Shown: positions 22,674 through 32,737 of the stretch, piece after piece
How the letters are laid out: each line of letters opens with the position of its first letter
Numbering within the stretch: the stretch's first letter is position 1
Assembly (NCBI RefSeq): GCF_040115645.1
Contig: NC_089554.1
Location: forward strand, 2,170,001 to 2,234,000
DNA length: 64,000 bases
From: Euwallacea fornicatus
Lineage: Eukaryota; Arthropoda; Insecta; Coleoptera; Curculionidae
Reading direction: 5' to 3'
Made by a program: the position numbers and the translations under genes
The notes under the pieces: generated by a model
What the model was told of the DNA's origin: nothing
What the model saw: only the letters and a program-made list of their open reading frames with translations
The model's database searches: none

Positions 22674-23551
22674 CTATTTACTCTGATATAGTTTTTCCAT
22701 CGTTCGAATGTCGCAATGAAAGCACTCTCCATGTTCGTCCTTGAATGTCTGATAGTTGTCTGGAAAGAAGTCCAGACGATAATGTAAATATTGAATTTTC
22801 ATGAACATGTCATATCTCAATCCTTCGTATGATGAGAGCATATTTTTGACAAGTTCAGCATAGTTATCACTGCTCTTGTTTCCTAAGGAGTTTTTTGCCG
22901 TAAGATGAAAATCGTCCCAAGCTTTTTTCTCTTTACCTTCCAAAACAGAGTCAAAGTTATTATTTTTAAATAAATTTCTCATTTGAGGACCGACGAATAT
23001 ACCTTCCTTGATCTTAGCTTTACCTAATTATGAAAAGTTCTGGCGAAAGTATTGAAAAGCAGCTCCATTTTTGTTCACCGCTTTTACGAAATTTTTCATT
23101 AGCCTCAGTTTAATATGCAACGGTAGAAGTGAGACTTTTTGTGAATCAACTAAAGGGTGGTTTTGGACATTTTTTTGGCCAGGTCGAAGTAACTGAAGAT
23201 AAGGCTGCATTTTTTAAATAATACTCCTTTCTATTACCACTATCCCATTTGCAAAAAAAGCACCAAACTTTCGTACAGCCTAATTGTAGCCCAAGCAGAA
23301 GAGCTACGACTTTCAAATCTCCGTAGATTTGGCATTGGTGTTTATTCTACTTAATTTCCAACAAAAGCGTTTTCATATTTTCCTAAGACTTTCATATCAA
23401 CTGCGTGACCAATTAGAATCGAGTGTAAAATACTTTGATTATGTAGCAAAACACCTTTTAAACTTAGCTTAGAGTCATCTATGAACGGTCTCCATTCGTT
23501 CTGTTTGTATACAGGTTGTTGCAAATTAGCAGACCAATCGGCTAACCACAC
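22674..23551 (-). pseudogene. Broken copy of a dispersed arthropod gene family of unknown function
   Basis: Three minus-strand open segments read in order as one protein: 23551-23351 (contains NEWRPFIDDSKLSLKGVLLH), 23210-23028 (QKVSLLPLHIKLRLMKNFV) and 22982-22674 (LDFFPDNYQTF, then HGECFHCDIRTMEKLYQ). Between the first two, reading through stops gives a GDLK-type block and a Cys-containing segment. From memory, these signatures (PPLHIKLGLMK and HGERFHQDI) mark a family found in many copies in arthropod genomes and annotated only as uncharacterised. I know no established function; multiplicity suggests a mobile-element origin. Frameshifts and stops make this copy dead. The foldback element at 23589 begins just upstream of its preserved N-terminal end. 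Confidence 0.65.
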
Positions 23552-23588
23552 GTTTTCTTTATGGAAATTTTTTCTTTGGCGGTTTATA

Positions 23589-24762
23589 CCCAGTATCGAA
23601 AGTATTGAAGTTCTTTAAAAAAAATATATTTTCTTAGTAATTTCGGTGTTTCTTAACAAACTTCAACAAAATTTTGCAGTGATGCATAATTCGATGAGAT
23701 GTACTTTTCCTATAATTTAGGTTAAAATAATTTAAACCAGAGAGGGCAAACTGAAAGGTAATAAATACGTTAGCCCCCTCCCTCCCCCCATCACTATCAC
23801 ACTTATTTCGCACGTCAATGGTGAACGTGTTTTATTTTTTTAACTAAATTTTCGTTTATCTTAATTGTTTAATTTTTGTAAAATTTAAATTTACCTCTTA
23901 TTTTAAAAGCTTTTCCAGCATATTGCCTCTCAATACATCGAACTCATTTTTCGTTTATGTCGGAAACGTATCTTTAAAAAGACTTTGTATTATCACGTGA
24001 CTATCTTAAATTATTTGAACTAAATTGAAGACACATTTTCTATTTGGATGGATTCCGATTAGGAAATGTATCTGTATAATATCTAGCAGCTAACTTAACA
24101 CTAGAACTGCATTTTTATTTAAATGCTAACAATAGTTTATCACGATACTTAAAATAATTACTATTGTTAATTTTACTATGTGAACTACATCCCCACTATT
24201 AAGACTATGTCAGTCATTTCCGAAAATGATAAAAATTCTTCCTTATTACCCACCTACGTTTGTAAAACTAGTATAAATGTAAGACTATAAATTCATTTGA
24301 CAGTAAGATTAAAAGTTACTATGGAAATTGTTTAATAAGCAAAAACTAATCGTTGCCTTGACAACCTGTCTCATCATAATGTATGTCAACTAAATTTGTC
24401 AATAATAACCCACCAAAAATGGATGCCATGTGTTGAGAGGCAAAATGCTGGTATATTTAAAATAAGAGATAATTTGACATTTTACGAGAATAAAAAAAAT
24501 TAAGGTAGAAGAACATTTAATTTAAAAAATAAAACACATGCACCATGGGCGAGCGGAAAAAAGTGGGAAGGGGAGAGGGGTAAACATGTCCATGACACGC
24601 CATTTTCCCTAGTCTGGTTTGAAATTTTTTTACCTAAGTGATAGGAAAAGTGCGCCTCGTCGAACTGTGCATCACAAATTTAATTAAAATACGTCAAGAC
24701 ATACCGAAGTAATTAATAAATTTATTTTTTTTTAACAACTGTAACTTTCTGCATCGCGAGTG
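23589..24762. mobile_element. Non-autonomous foldback element with ~350-bp inverted arms
   Basis: The segments 23589-23960 and 24413-24762 match in inverted orientation. Landmark pairs include ACTTTTCCTAT/ATAGGAAAAGT, TTTAAACCAGA/TCTGGTTTGAA, GTGTTTTATTTTTT and TGCCTCTCAA. Probable termini are CCCAGTATCGAAAG after TA (23587-23588) and CTTTCTGCATCGCGAGTG before TA (24763-24764). The centre (about 450 bp) has no transposase-like frame. It is a large MITE or foldback element depending on a transposase supplied elsewhere. Confidence 0.72.
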
Positions 24763-24764
24763 TA

Positions 24765-25463
24765 GCGCGGCAAAGAAAACAGTCGCAGGAGGAAAGACTA
24801 ATTATTTTCGCTCAAGGAATCTGTGGTTAGCAGATTGGCCTACTAATTCGCAACACCCCGTATAATGGCAAGGGCTCCCATCGAATCGCTCACATCTTCA
24901 CAAAAAAACAAAACTTTTGGCCGTGGCAAAATGTTACGTTAACTCACAGTTGAAGGAGATTAGAATTCTTGCAATTTTTCGTGGATGACTTCTACTTCTC
25001 ACCATGTATTGAACGTGGGTAGAGGAGCAGAAATTATTTCGAATACTTTTCCACTGTAGTCTGCTAATTATTGGTGCGTGTAATTTTCCTAAAAATTTTT
25101 TTTCTCCTAAAAGTACGTTAATAAATATTTTCCGATACAAGTCGTATTTTGTTTCACAATTAAGTAGGTTACCAATAACAGGGTGGTTCATGAGATTTGA
25201 CGTTGTGTGAATTGTGAGATCACCTATTCCTGGAATCTTACCTATTTGTAACTATTTCGCTGGCGCTGCATGTGAACCAAACATGTTCGCTATTTTCCTA
25301 GATTTCCCCTTTCTTCAAATGAATGGATCAGGCAATCAAAGTTTGACACTAATGGCATTAACGCGTTTTGTAAATCAGTTTTCAGTGGAATTAAATGTGG
25401 AAGTTAGTCTTCAAAGAGGCGTTTTCCTGCGCGAGGTTCTTAAGTTGTGCAGCGTGGCCACAA
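24765..25463. other. Intergenic, no gene recognised
   Basis: Short frames on both strands (85 to 87 codons) lack recognisable motifs. Nothing else was found between the foldback element and the mariner. Confidence 0.35.
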
Positions 25464-25465
25464 TA

Positions 25466-26756
25466 CCAGGTCTGTAAATATGAAACCGGAATTTGCCTCC
25501 AAATATCCCTAGTGGTCAATATAGGTACTACCTTATCGTGTTATTAGGGTACTACATCTCTTATTTACATCTGAGAATAATTTTCAAATCATAACAATAC
25601 ATGTTCAATACTGCAGTACAGTTTGCAATAGCTTTGAGTATGTCGAATTTTGTGCCTACAAATTACGATTTGCGGACAGCATTGATTTTCTGTTACCACT
25701 TGAAAAAAACGGCTGCAGATTCACATCTCATGCTTGTTGAAGCTTACGGTGAACATGCCCTTGGAAAATCACAGTGCTATGAGTAGTTTAAAAAATTCAA
25801 AAGTGGCAATTTTGACGTCAATAACGAAGAGCGTGGAAAACCACCGAAAAAGTTTGAAGACGGCGAGTTGCGAGCTTTGTTAGATGAGGACGATACTCAA
25901 ACGCAACAACAATTAGCGAACCAATTAAATGTGACACGAGAAGCCATTTCCATTCATTTGAAAGCTATGGGAAAAATTCAGAAGATAGGAAAATGGGCAC
26001 CCCCCGAACTCAATGAAAGACAGCAAGAAAATCGAAACACCACTTGCCGATTGTTGCTTACCAGGTATAACAGAAAGTCATTTCTTCATTGAATTGTGAA
26101 TGATGACGAAAAATGGATCTATTTTGAGAATCCCAAACGTAAAAAATCATGGGTAACTCCAGGCGAACCATCAGCATCGTCAGCAAGACCAAATCGATAT
26201 GAACGGAAAACAATGCTCTGTGTTTGGTGGGATCAAAGAGGCGTAATTTGTTATGAGCTGCTAAAACCTGGAGAAAGAGTTAATACTGAACGTTACCGAC
26301 AACAAATGATGGACTTGCATCGGGCTTTGCGTGAAAGACTACTAGAATATCAAGAAGAACGGCAACACAAGGTGATATTGCTTCATGATAATGCACCATC
26401 ACACTCTGCAAAACTGGCGAAGGAAACGATTGGGACGTTTCATTGGGAAGTACTATCACATGCGGCTTATTCACCCGACTTAGCACCATTCGATTATCAC
26501 TTATTTGCATCGATGGGACACGCTCTTGCAGAGCACCACTTCACCTCTTACGAAACAGTTCAAAAATGACTCGGTGAATGGTTTGCCTCGAAAAAACGAC
26601 AGTTCTTTTGGCGTGGCATCCACAAATTGCCAGAGAGATGGGAAAAATGTATATGTAACGATGGGAAATATTCCGAATAAAATATTTTTTATAATTATTG
26701 CGCAGCTAAGTTATACTTTTTATTAAAAGATTCCGGTTTCATATTCACAGATCTGG
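25466..26756 (+). mobile_element. Mariner transposon, mauritiana (Mos1-like) subfamily
   Basis: It is 1291 bp long with TA at 25464-25465 and 26757-26758. The ~28-bp TIRs CCAGGTCTGTAAATATGAAA (left) and CCAGATCTGTGAATATGAAA (right, inverted) both continue CCGGAAT. Size, target site and coding content match a full-length mariner. The two TIRs still differ at only a few bases, so this copy is less decayed than the other relics in the left half of the window. Confidence 0.93.
25640..26680 (+). pseudogene. Mos1-like mariner transposase with three in-frame stops
   Basis: Starting at MSNFVPTNYDLR and ending at KYSE, the frame spans 347 codons including the stop, matching the ~345 residues of mauritiana transposases, with no frameshift. 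Three codons are nonsense: TAG at 25787 (in CYE-stop-FKKF), TGA at 26093 (FLH-stop-IVNDDEKW) and TGA at 26567 (before LGEWF). The positions fit Trp or Arg codons changed by single transitions. The N-terminal HTH, the WAPPELNERQ linker, and the catalytic Asp residues in DDEKW, LLHDNAPSH and SPDLAPFDYHLF (34 residues between the second and third) are all kept. The protein cannot be made at full length without suppression. Confidence 0.93.
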
Positions 26757-26758
26757 TA

Positions 26759-28440
26759 GCTGAAAATTGAACGTGTTAAATCGATTCCTCTGAAAGAATG
26801 GCAAAACGCTTTTGTCGCATTGCATGACTTGATATAGAGAGAAACTGGCAACTACAAAACGAAGCCCTTAACCAACCGGAATGATGGCGTGGAACTAAGT
26901 AGATAGTTTGCTCGATCAAAGTTTTAATTGCTCCTACAAGACGCCAGGATAAACCTGGTGGAGAATTACCATAAATTCCCGTTAAATGCGGAAAAGCCTG
27001 ACGTTTTTCGAATCGCAACAGGTGTTTTATAAGCAAACTTCCAAAAGTCTATTCCAGTGTGTTTCGCGAGCCACGCAACAGATGGAACGCCTTTCTGGTT
27101 TATTTATGGTCGCGTTTCGTTTAGCAAAATTGCAACGGATATTAGGGTTTCCATTGTGATTCTTCTAAAACCCGAAAGCTGACGTTCGTCTTCTCTTTCA
27201 GTGTTGTTAAGAGAAATCAGTTCTCCAAGATAAAATATAATTGCGACGTTTTCTCAAATTACGTGCGCTCATGGAAGGAGTGGCAATTATCGAAACGAGC
27301 CCCTAACGAGGCGCCCCCACTGAGCGCGAACACGTAAAATAACTGCCACAAGCACGACGATTGTCTTTTGTTGCGGAAAAGTGATTTCCATTTGTTGCGG
27401 ACACGATCCTGATGGCCCCAGCTGAGCTGATGGGCGTCTGAACACAGAACGGCGTCGTTATATAATAAAAAATCCATTGTCCCGTTGCAAAATATGCAGG
27501 CACGCTGCACCGTTTGCGCGAAACAACGCATTAAGGGCTATCTCTAACACCTAATCACGTAATGCGGTACAATTATCAACGCCTCAGGGTCTAAATAGAA
27601 CTGTAGACAATGAACCTGTTCTACATTTTTGAGACAAGAGAGATCTCTCTTAAATGGGTAACAAATGGCGTTTTCGCCCCAGTCACGTCACTTTCGTTGC
27701 CTAATCTTCCCCGTCTTATTGGCCAAAGTTTGACGTGACATGTATATTAGGATGAGGAACGCGCCCCTGATACAATCCGGAGATTTACTGATCGACGCCC
27801 CAGCTCAGGTGAAATGGGGCTTAAAATTCCGATTTGACGGGGTAGTTTTCCTGACGTTCTAATTATTGCAAAGCACGCGATTAACCTGTAGACGAGATTT
27901 GGATTTCGTATAATTTAAGGGAGAATGGAAGCGAGTACTCCACACGGAAATTATACTAATGAGAGCTAAGATTAATGTTGAGGGTCTAGCGCTCATAATG
28001 AATTACTAAAAAAAAATTTTTTTAAAAATCGGAAAAAAGAACCTCCCAGGTTCCCTCGATGACCCGACTTCTGGTGCGGACCGCCGCAAATACGATATAT
28101 TCGGTTGTTACACCACTAGTGATGAATATTTTTTAATCATACGTTAACTGCTTTTATGCAAAATCGTTATTGAATGCAATACGAACAAAACCCAGAATTT
28201 TGAATATTATTCATGAGCATCGTAACAGCGTTTGTGTTGTCGTAAATAGCAAGAGAGCATTTCCGGGACAATATTAAATCAAAATAGCTTGTTAAAAGAA
28301 AAAAAGTTCCTTTCTCACATACCACTTCCGAAGCAAAACCACACGCAACACCATAAGTGTTGCCAATAGTTCACCGGTCATTGCATGGTGCCTCTCTGCT
28401 TCCAAACTTCATACGGGGGCAATGCTACTAACCGCCAATT
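26759..28440. other. Intergenic, no gene recognised
   Basis: The stretch 27300-27540 is less AT-rich and overlapping minus-strand frames of 66 to 90 codons occur there, but none shows a known motif. It could be a host regulatory or untranslated region; there is no positive evidence. Confidence 0.3.
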
Positions 28441-28460
28441 GGTCTTCAGATGTATATACG

Positions 28461-28511
28461 TTTATTTATTTATTTATTTATTTATTATTATTATTATTAT
28501 TATTTTTATTT
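28461..28511. repeat. Compound microsatellite (TTTA)n-(TTA)n
   Basis: About six TTTA units pass directly into about eight TTA units and then a T-rich tail. It is a simple repeat. Confidence 0.95.
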
Positions 28512-28744
28512 AATTACTTGTAGAGATACAATCTGTCACAATAAAGGTAAAAATAAATTGGACATTCAATATCTATGCTGGCAATTACAAATTATAGTAC
28601 TAAGTGGTGTAGTAAAAGGACCAACATTTCAGTCCCTTACTTGGTTGAATCTATGTGGCAAATCTAGAGGGTTGAATCTCTTCAACCTGGTTGTATATGT
28701 CGCTGTGTCCAGTAAATTTATGACTGAGTGATTTGGGTGGTGAA

Positions 28745-28922
28745 CTAATCTTCGCATGTAGTTATTTGAGTAGCAAATACGTTTATAAATTCACTTAATT
28801 CGTACCTACTAAAATACCCGAAAATGCACGTTCTCTCGACTTCCCGATCAGAAGTAGTGAATAAATCACTCCCGTTCATTTTTTGGACTCCATGTATATG
28901 CACCTTATTTTGGGACATCCTG
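28745..28922 (-). repeat. Putative transposon end region
   Basis: Read on the minus strand it starts CAGGATGTCCCAAAATAAGG directly after TA (28923-28924), the form of a Tc1/mariner-type terminus. The following 170 bases are an open but unrecognised frame. No opposite end was found, so it may be a truncated element. Confidence 0.35.
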
Positions 28923-29604
28923 TATACATTAATTCTTGACGCGTATCGGTTTCTCGACCGCTGAGCTGTGCGAATTATATTATTCAATTACATGTGTTAT
29001 TAATGTATTGTCTTATCTAAAGGAATGCATATAATAACAATTCCCCGCTCTAGGTCAGTAATATTATATTTCGCTCAAGTTGCATATTAAATGATATAAA
29101 AGCAGATGTATCCTGGGCGTAGGGTGATTTTGCTTTCGGTGTCAATTGTAGCAAGTACTCAATCTGAGATTTGCAATACGCGTTTTTCAACATATTTTTT
29201 TTAAAACGAGTTTACTTAAATCTTAAATACAACTTGCATTTGCAAAAAGCTGTAAAGTTTTTTGTATGTTTTGAAGCGATATCATTCCTTAAATGAATCA
29301 GAGCACGAGCGTGGGCACAAAGAAAATGTTGTGTGCGAACGGATGATAAATCGATTTTTATTTAGTTAAATATTTAGTGAGTAGTTTCATTAAGCAAAAT
29401 GACTGTTTGCCAGACTTTGCATTTCGTCTTAAACCATTTTCAGTTGAATTTTACATGAAAAATATTAAGCAGCAATATACAGTGAGAGTCTCAAATTTGG
29501 AATCAATTCAGTAAATCAAAAACAGTTTTTTTTTCGAAAATATGCACAGACGCGGAAATTAGTATTTTAAATTGTGCTTTTTTTGATGTGGACAAATTTT
29601 ACAC

Positions 29605-30140
29605 AGCGTGTTTCAAATTTGCGATACGACGTTATTGACTTTTTTTAATGGAAATCCTAATTATTTTATGACTATTCCTAAAGGGTATGTCAAGTTACAC
29701 ATGAGTATAAAATGCCAGATTTATATTCTTTTTTGTTTAAAAGATATTTAACGAACATCAACTAATTCAAAAAAATGATAAAATCTAATTCAACTCAATA
29801 ATCTTTCTTTAATAAATACTCAAAATGTTTTCCATTTACTAACTGATGTTACCCTAAACGGGACTGAATTGTTTTTGAACATTTCTAATTAATTTGGTGA
29901 AAATTAGCCTACACTCCTGTTTTATTCGTACTTGCAACTCCCCAATGTTTTCCGGTTTGGTCTAAAAAATTTTGCTTTTCAAGTACCCCTATAAGAAACA
30001 GTCCATAGATGTTAAATCCGGAGTTCTGGGTGGCCATTCAAAGAGTCTTTTTCTGCCAATCCATCTGCCTGGAAATACATCATCCAGATACTCACGGAGA
30101 GGTCTTGAAAATAAAAAGGCGCATCGTCTTGTGTTATGAA
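29605..30140 (-). pseudogene. Mariner-like transposase relic, core and C-terminus
   Basis: On the minus strand from about 30140 the remnants read FITQDDAPFYF (second catalytic Asp region), then MMYFQADGL.EKDSLNGHPEL with a degraded RSPDLTPLDFF equivalent. The final segment near 29860 ends in NNSVPFRVTSV followed by KWKTF. The order matches the DUF4817-type transposases elsewhere in the window. The probable outer end is CAGCGTGTTTCAAATTTGCG near 29605. Several stops and shifts are present and the 5' half is missing. Confidence 0.5.
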
Positions 30141-30519
30141 ATATACATATTCATTTGACCATACAATTTATTTTGTTTTTTATTCTATTTGGGAATAACG
30201 TCTCAGACACCGGTGGAAATTATTAGACTGGTGGAGTTGCATAATATTCTCAGTTAAAACTAAAGGCGGGTTTACACGAGTGGTGAACCACCTGCGTAAT
30301 CGTGAACCACGATCTTGAACCACGCTTTCATGGAGTACGCCTTGTGTGAACAGTACATTCATGAAAGAAGAATCGAAGTGAAAGATGCCATGATCGTGAA
30401 TTCGTGTATCAAACATTTTAGATATTCTTTGCCTCACTCAGACGTGGAGTGGTAATCAACAAGGAAGGGTTACACATGAGTGACTTCGAAAATTAAAAAA
30501 TTTTGAGTATTATAGAACT

Positions 30520-30628
30520 TTCATTATGAGACCCTAAAAATAAGGAATATAAAAAAGGAAGCTCACATTGTAGCGGTCAATAGAACCGCAGTAGCATTAA
30601 ATTTGCAAAATTTCAAAAGTCATGTAAA
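30520..30628 (+). pseudogene. MADF-like domain remnant of the Harbinger second gene (copy 1, first part)
   Basis: The plus-strand frame reads ETLKIRNIKKEAHIVAVNRT and then AVALNLQNFK. It parallels AEALNLPNF of copy 2 and the MADF pattern of a tryptophan/aromatic-rich helix bundle with IAEELGL-type and LR..Y motifs. PIF/Harbinger elements encode a separate Myb/MADF DNA-binding protein beside the transposase, which fits. The domain is cut by the insertion at 30631 and its next part (a LRSSY equivalent) lies just after 32750. Few residues are available, so this rests mainly on comparison with copy 2. Confidence 0.45.
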
Positions 30629-30641
30629 TACAGCAGACGCT

Positions 30642-30758
30642 CGATAACGTAAATATGGGATAACTAAAACTTGCGCTAATGTAAACACATACTTCGTTCT
30701 ATAGCATCAAACGGAACACGCGATAATGTAAACAATGTATACGCTCGATGACGTAAAC
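30642..30758. promoter_or_regulatory. Left subterminal iterons (4 copies)
   Basis: Copies of a 13-bp motif near CGATAATGTAAAC lie at 30642, 30674, 30721 and 30746. The first is part of the TIR. The right end has copies at 32677, 32694 and, inverted, 32725-32737. Such iterated subterminal motifs are typical transposase binding sites; binding here is inferred. Confidence 0.6.
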
Positions 30759-30922
30759 AACTTTTTGCGACGGTGAATCGCCGATTTATGTTGGGGATTC
30801 ACCTTTGCAAGAAAGTACGACAAACCTGGCAAACCAAGCCAGTCGTAGATGGTGTTTAGAACACGTTTATACATACGTTATAACAACCAATACATTGCAT
30901 GCGTTAATACATTTTTACGATC

Positions 30923-31729
30923 ATGGCATCCATGTCGTATAAAAGAAAATGTTTAAAATTAAGTGAGAAAGTGAAAATTATAGAAGAAGTTTCATTAGGC
31001 GCTGGAGTAACACAATTAGCAAAAAAATATGGTGTATCAAAAGCAACAATTTGCAAAATTAAGCGCATGAAAAGACAACTTTTACAAAGAACGTGCAATA
31101 CATTTGGAGGACCGGGAAATAGAAGAACTTTAAAAAATGCAAAGGCACCCAAAATGGAAAATTCTCTGTATAAGTGGTTTTTACAACAGCGGGAAAATCA
31201 TGTTCCAATTAGTGGCGAAATACTTAAAGAGAGAGCTAAATTGTTAAATCAAAAACTGAAAGAAACTGAAAATTTCGTTGCTAGTGATGGCTGGCTGCAA
31301 CGATTCAAAGGAAGATATGGAATTCGACTGTTATCTATATCTGGTGAAAAATTATCAGCACAACCACAATTAGTACAACCATTTAAAGAAAAATTGATAA
31401 AAATCATTAAAGAGTTAGATTTAAGAATGGAACAAATTTACAACGCAGATGAAAGTGGTCTTTATTGGAAAATGTTACCAGAGAAAACTTACGCTGCATC
31501 ATATGAAAAATCTGCTCCGGGTATAAAAACAGAAAAACAACGAATAACGTTTTTGGCCTGTACTAATGCTAATGGTTCACACAAGATAAAACCATTGGTA
31601 ATAGGAAAAGCACAAAATCCACGATCATTTAAAAATTTTAAAGTTCCTGTTGATTATGACTGTTCAAAAACCGCCTGGATGACTAGCGGTATATTCCTGA
31701 AATGGTTTCATAAGCGCTTTGTTCCTCAG
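30923..31729 (+). CDS. Jerky/Tigger-like transposase, exon 1
   Basis: Codes for residues 1-269 of a 529-residue protein. The start MASMSYKRKCLKLSEKVKII is a CENP-B-type N-terminal HTH (psq/pogo class), with LAKKYGVSKATICKIKR as its recognition part (about residues 28-50). A second HTH (CENPB-type, about 72-135) includes SLYKWFLQQRENHVPISGEI and GWLQRFKGRYGIR. The DDE domain starts near 165, with the first catalytic Asp in IYNADESGLYWKMLPEKTY. Translation stops two codons into the intron if unspliced (GTA-TAA), so splicing is needed for the full enzyme. Exon 1 ends CAG with donor GTATAA, phase 0. The frame is free of damage and could yield a working DNA-binding transposase. A domesticated role is less likely, because the TIRs and TA duplications are intact. 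Confidence 0.93.
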
Positions 31730-31791
31730 GTATAACAATAAACAAACACAAATGATCTGTGCATAATTTAAAGATGTTTTTCAATTTGTAG
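31730..31791 (+). other. 62-bp GT-AG intron in the transposase gene
   Basis: It begins GTATAA after CAG and ends TTTTTCAATTTGTAG before GTA. Removing it joins ...FVPQ to VKNFLKEQ in frame (phase 0) and restores the DDE domain. A length of about 60 bp is typical of short insect introns. It contains in-frame stops, so the gene depends on it being spliced. Confidence 0.88.
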
Positions 31792-32574
31792 GTAAAAAAT
31801 TTCCTAAAAGAACAGAAGCTTCCAATAAAAGCGTTATTACTATTGGATAATGCACCATGTCATCCTCCAGAACAACAACTGAGGAGCAGAGATGGGTCAA
31901 TTTTTGTTATGTACATGCCTCCTAACGTAACATCAATAATTCAACCAATGGACCAGAATATAATAAGACTAACAAAACTGTACTATCGAAAGTTTTTACT
32001 TTCATCTGTTTTGTCTAAGAATCCTCAAAACATATCTGATGCTTTAAAAAAAGTAACATTAAGAGAAGCTGTCACAGATTTACATATGGCCTGGAGTGAA
32101 CTTAATCAGGAAACTATTGCAAAATGTTGGAATAAGCTGTTTAGTACCAATGATGAAGATAATGAAGAAGAGAATGTTCCCTTAAGTGTAATTAGAGAAC
32201 GTTTGCTATCCAGCGTTGACTCTATTGTCAATAGTGCATCATTGGATGTTGTTAATTTATTGAAAGTAGTGAATCCTAACACTGTTTGTACCTCAGCTGA
32301 TATTAATATTTGGAACGAGGACAAACTAACGAATGATGCTACTAAAGATGAGAACAGTGAGAATGATGAAGACGATTCCATTGAAGCAAAAAGTTTGGTG
32401 ACTGATGCCCAAGCTGTACATATATTTAATGAAGCTTTAGATTGGGCTGAAAGAAAAGAAGTGTCATACGCGGATATTTTAGTTCTTCGTAAATTACGGG
32501 CTCAGGCATTGGAAGATAATGCTAATCGCAAATTTACGCAGACTAAAATTGCTGATTATTTTTCTTCTAATTAA
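31792..32574 (+). CDS. Jerky/Tigger-like transposase, exon 2
   Basis: Codes for the last 260 residues (stop TAA 32572-32574). It carries the second catalytic Asp in ALLLLDNAPCHPPE and the third in PPNVTSIIQPMDQNII, separated by 34 residues, as in Jerky-like proteins. After the catalytic core come a helical segment with LREAVTDLHMAWSELNQETI and WNKLF, an acidic stretch (ENSENDEDDS), and the terminal TQTKIADYFSSN, a tail seen in several Jerky/Tigger transposases. No stops or shifts occur. Together with exon 1 it gives a 529-residue enzyme that would cut and paste the surrounding element in the nucleus. A T-rich, AATAAA-bearing 3' region follows (CAATAAATC near 32647). Confidence 0.93.
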   Translation, partial: VKNFLKEQKLPIKALLLLDNAPCHPPEQQLRSRDGSIFVMYMPPNVTSIIQPMDQNIIRLTKLYYRKFLLSSVLSKNPQNISDALKKVTLREAVTDLHMAWSELNQETIAKCWNKLFSTNDEDNEEENVPLSVIRERLLSSVDSIVNSASLDVVNLLKVVNPNTVCTSADINIWNEDKLTNDATKDENSENDEDDSIEAKSLVTDAQAVHIFNEALDWAERKEVSYADILVLRKLRAQALEDNANRKFTQTKIADYFSSN

Positions 32575-32676
32575 TAACTACTTATTACTACAATAAAAGA
32601 ATATTTGTTAATTTTTTATAGGTATGTTAGTATTAAACGTTTCTTTCAATAAATCTTTGAATTTTTAAATTACGTT

Positions 32677-32737
32677 CGCTAATGGAAACATTTCGATAAT
32701 GTGAACCACACTTGGTTTTAATTAGTTCACATTATCG
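32677..32737. promoter_or_regulatory. Right subterminal iterons (3 copies)
   Basis: CGCTAATGGAAAC (32677), CGATAATGTGAAC (32694) and the inverse of CGATAATGTGAAC (32725-32737, part of the TIR) repeat the left-end motif. Confidence 0.6.

Noticed and set aside
26280..26510. Minus-strand frame of 76 codons inside the mariner at 25466
   Set aside because: Antisense shadow of the transposase; no independent motif.
27259..27531. Overlapping minus-strand frames of 66-90 codons in a less AT-rich stretch
   Set aside because: No domain, signal or splice evidence; composition alone lengthens frames here.
30180..30437. 85-codon minus-strand frame over the left Harbinger end
   Set aside because: It lies on the TIR and subterminal sequence and runs opposite to the MADF remnant; a chance frame within repeat DNA.
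32106..32381. Minus-strand Ser-rich frame of 91 codons opposite transposase exon 2
   Set aside because: Antisense of the acidic C-terminal region of the transposase.
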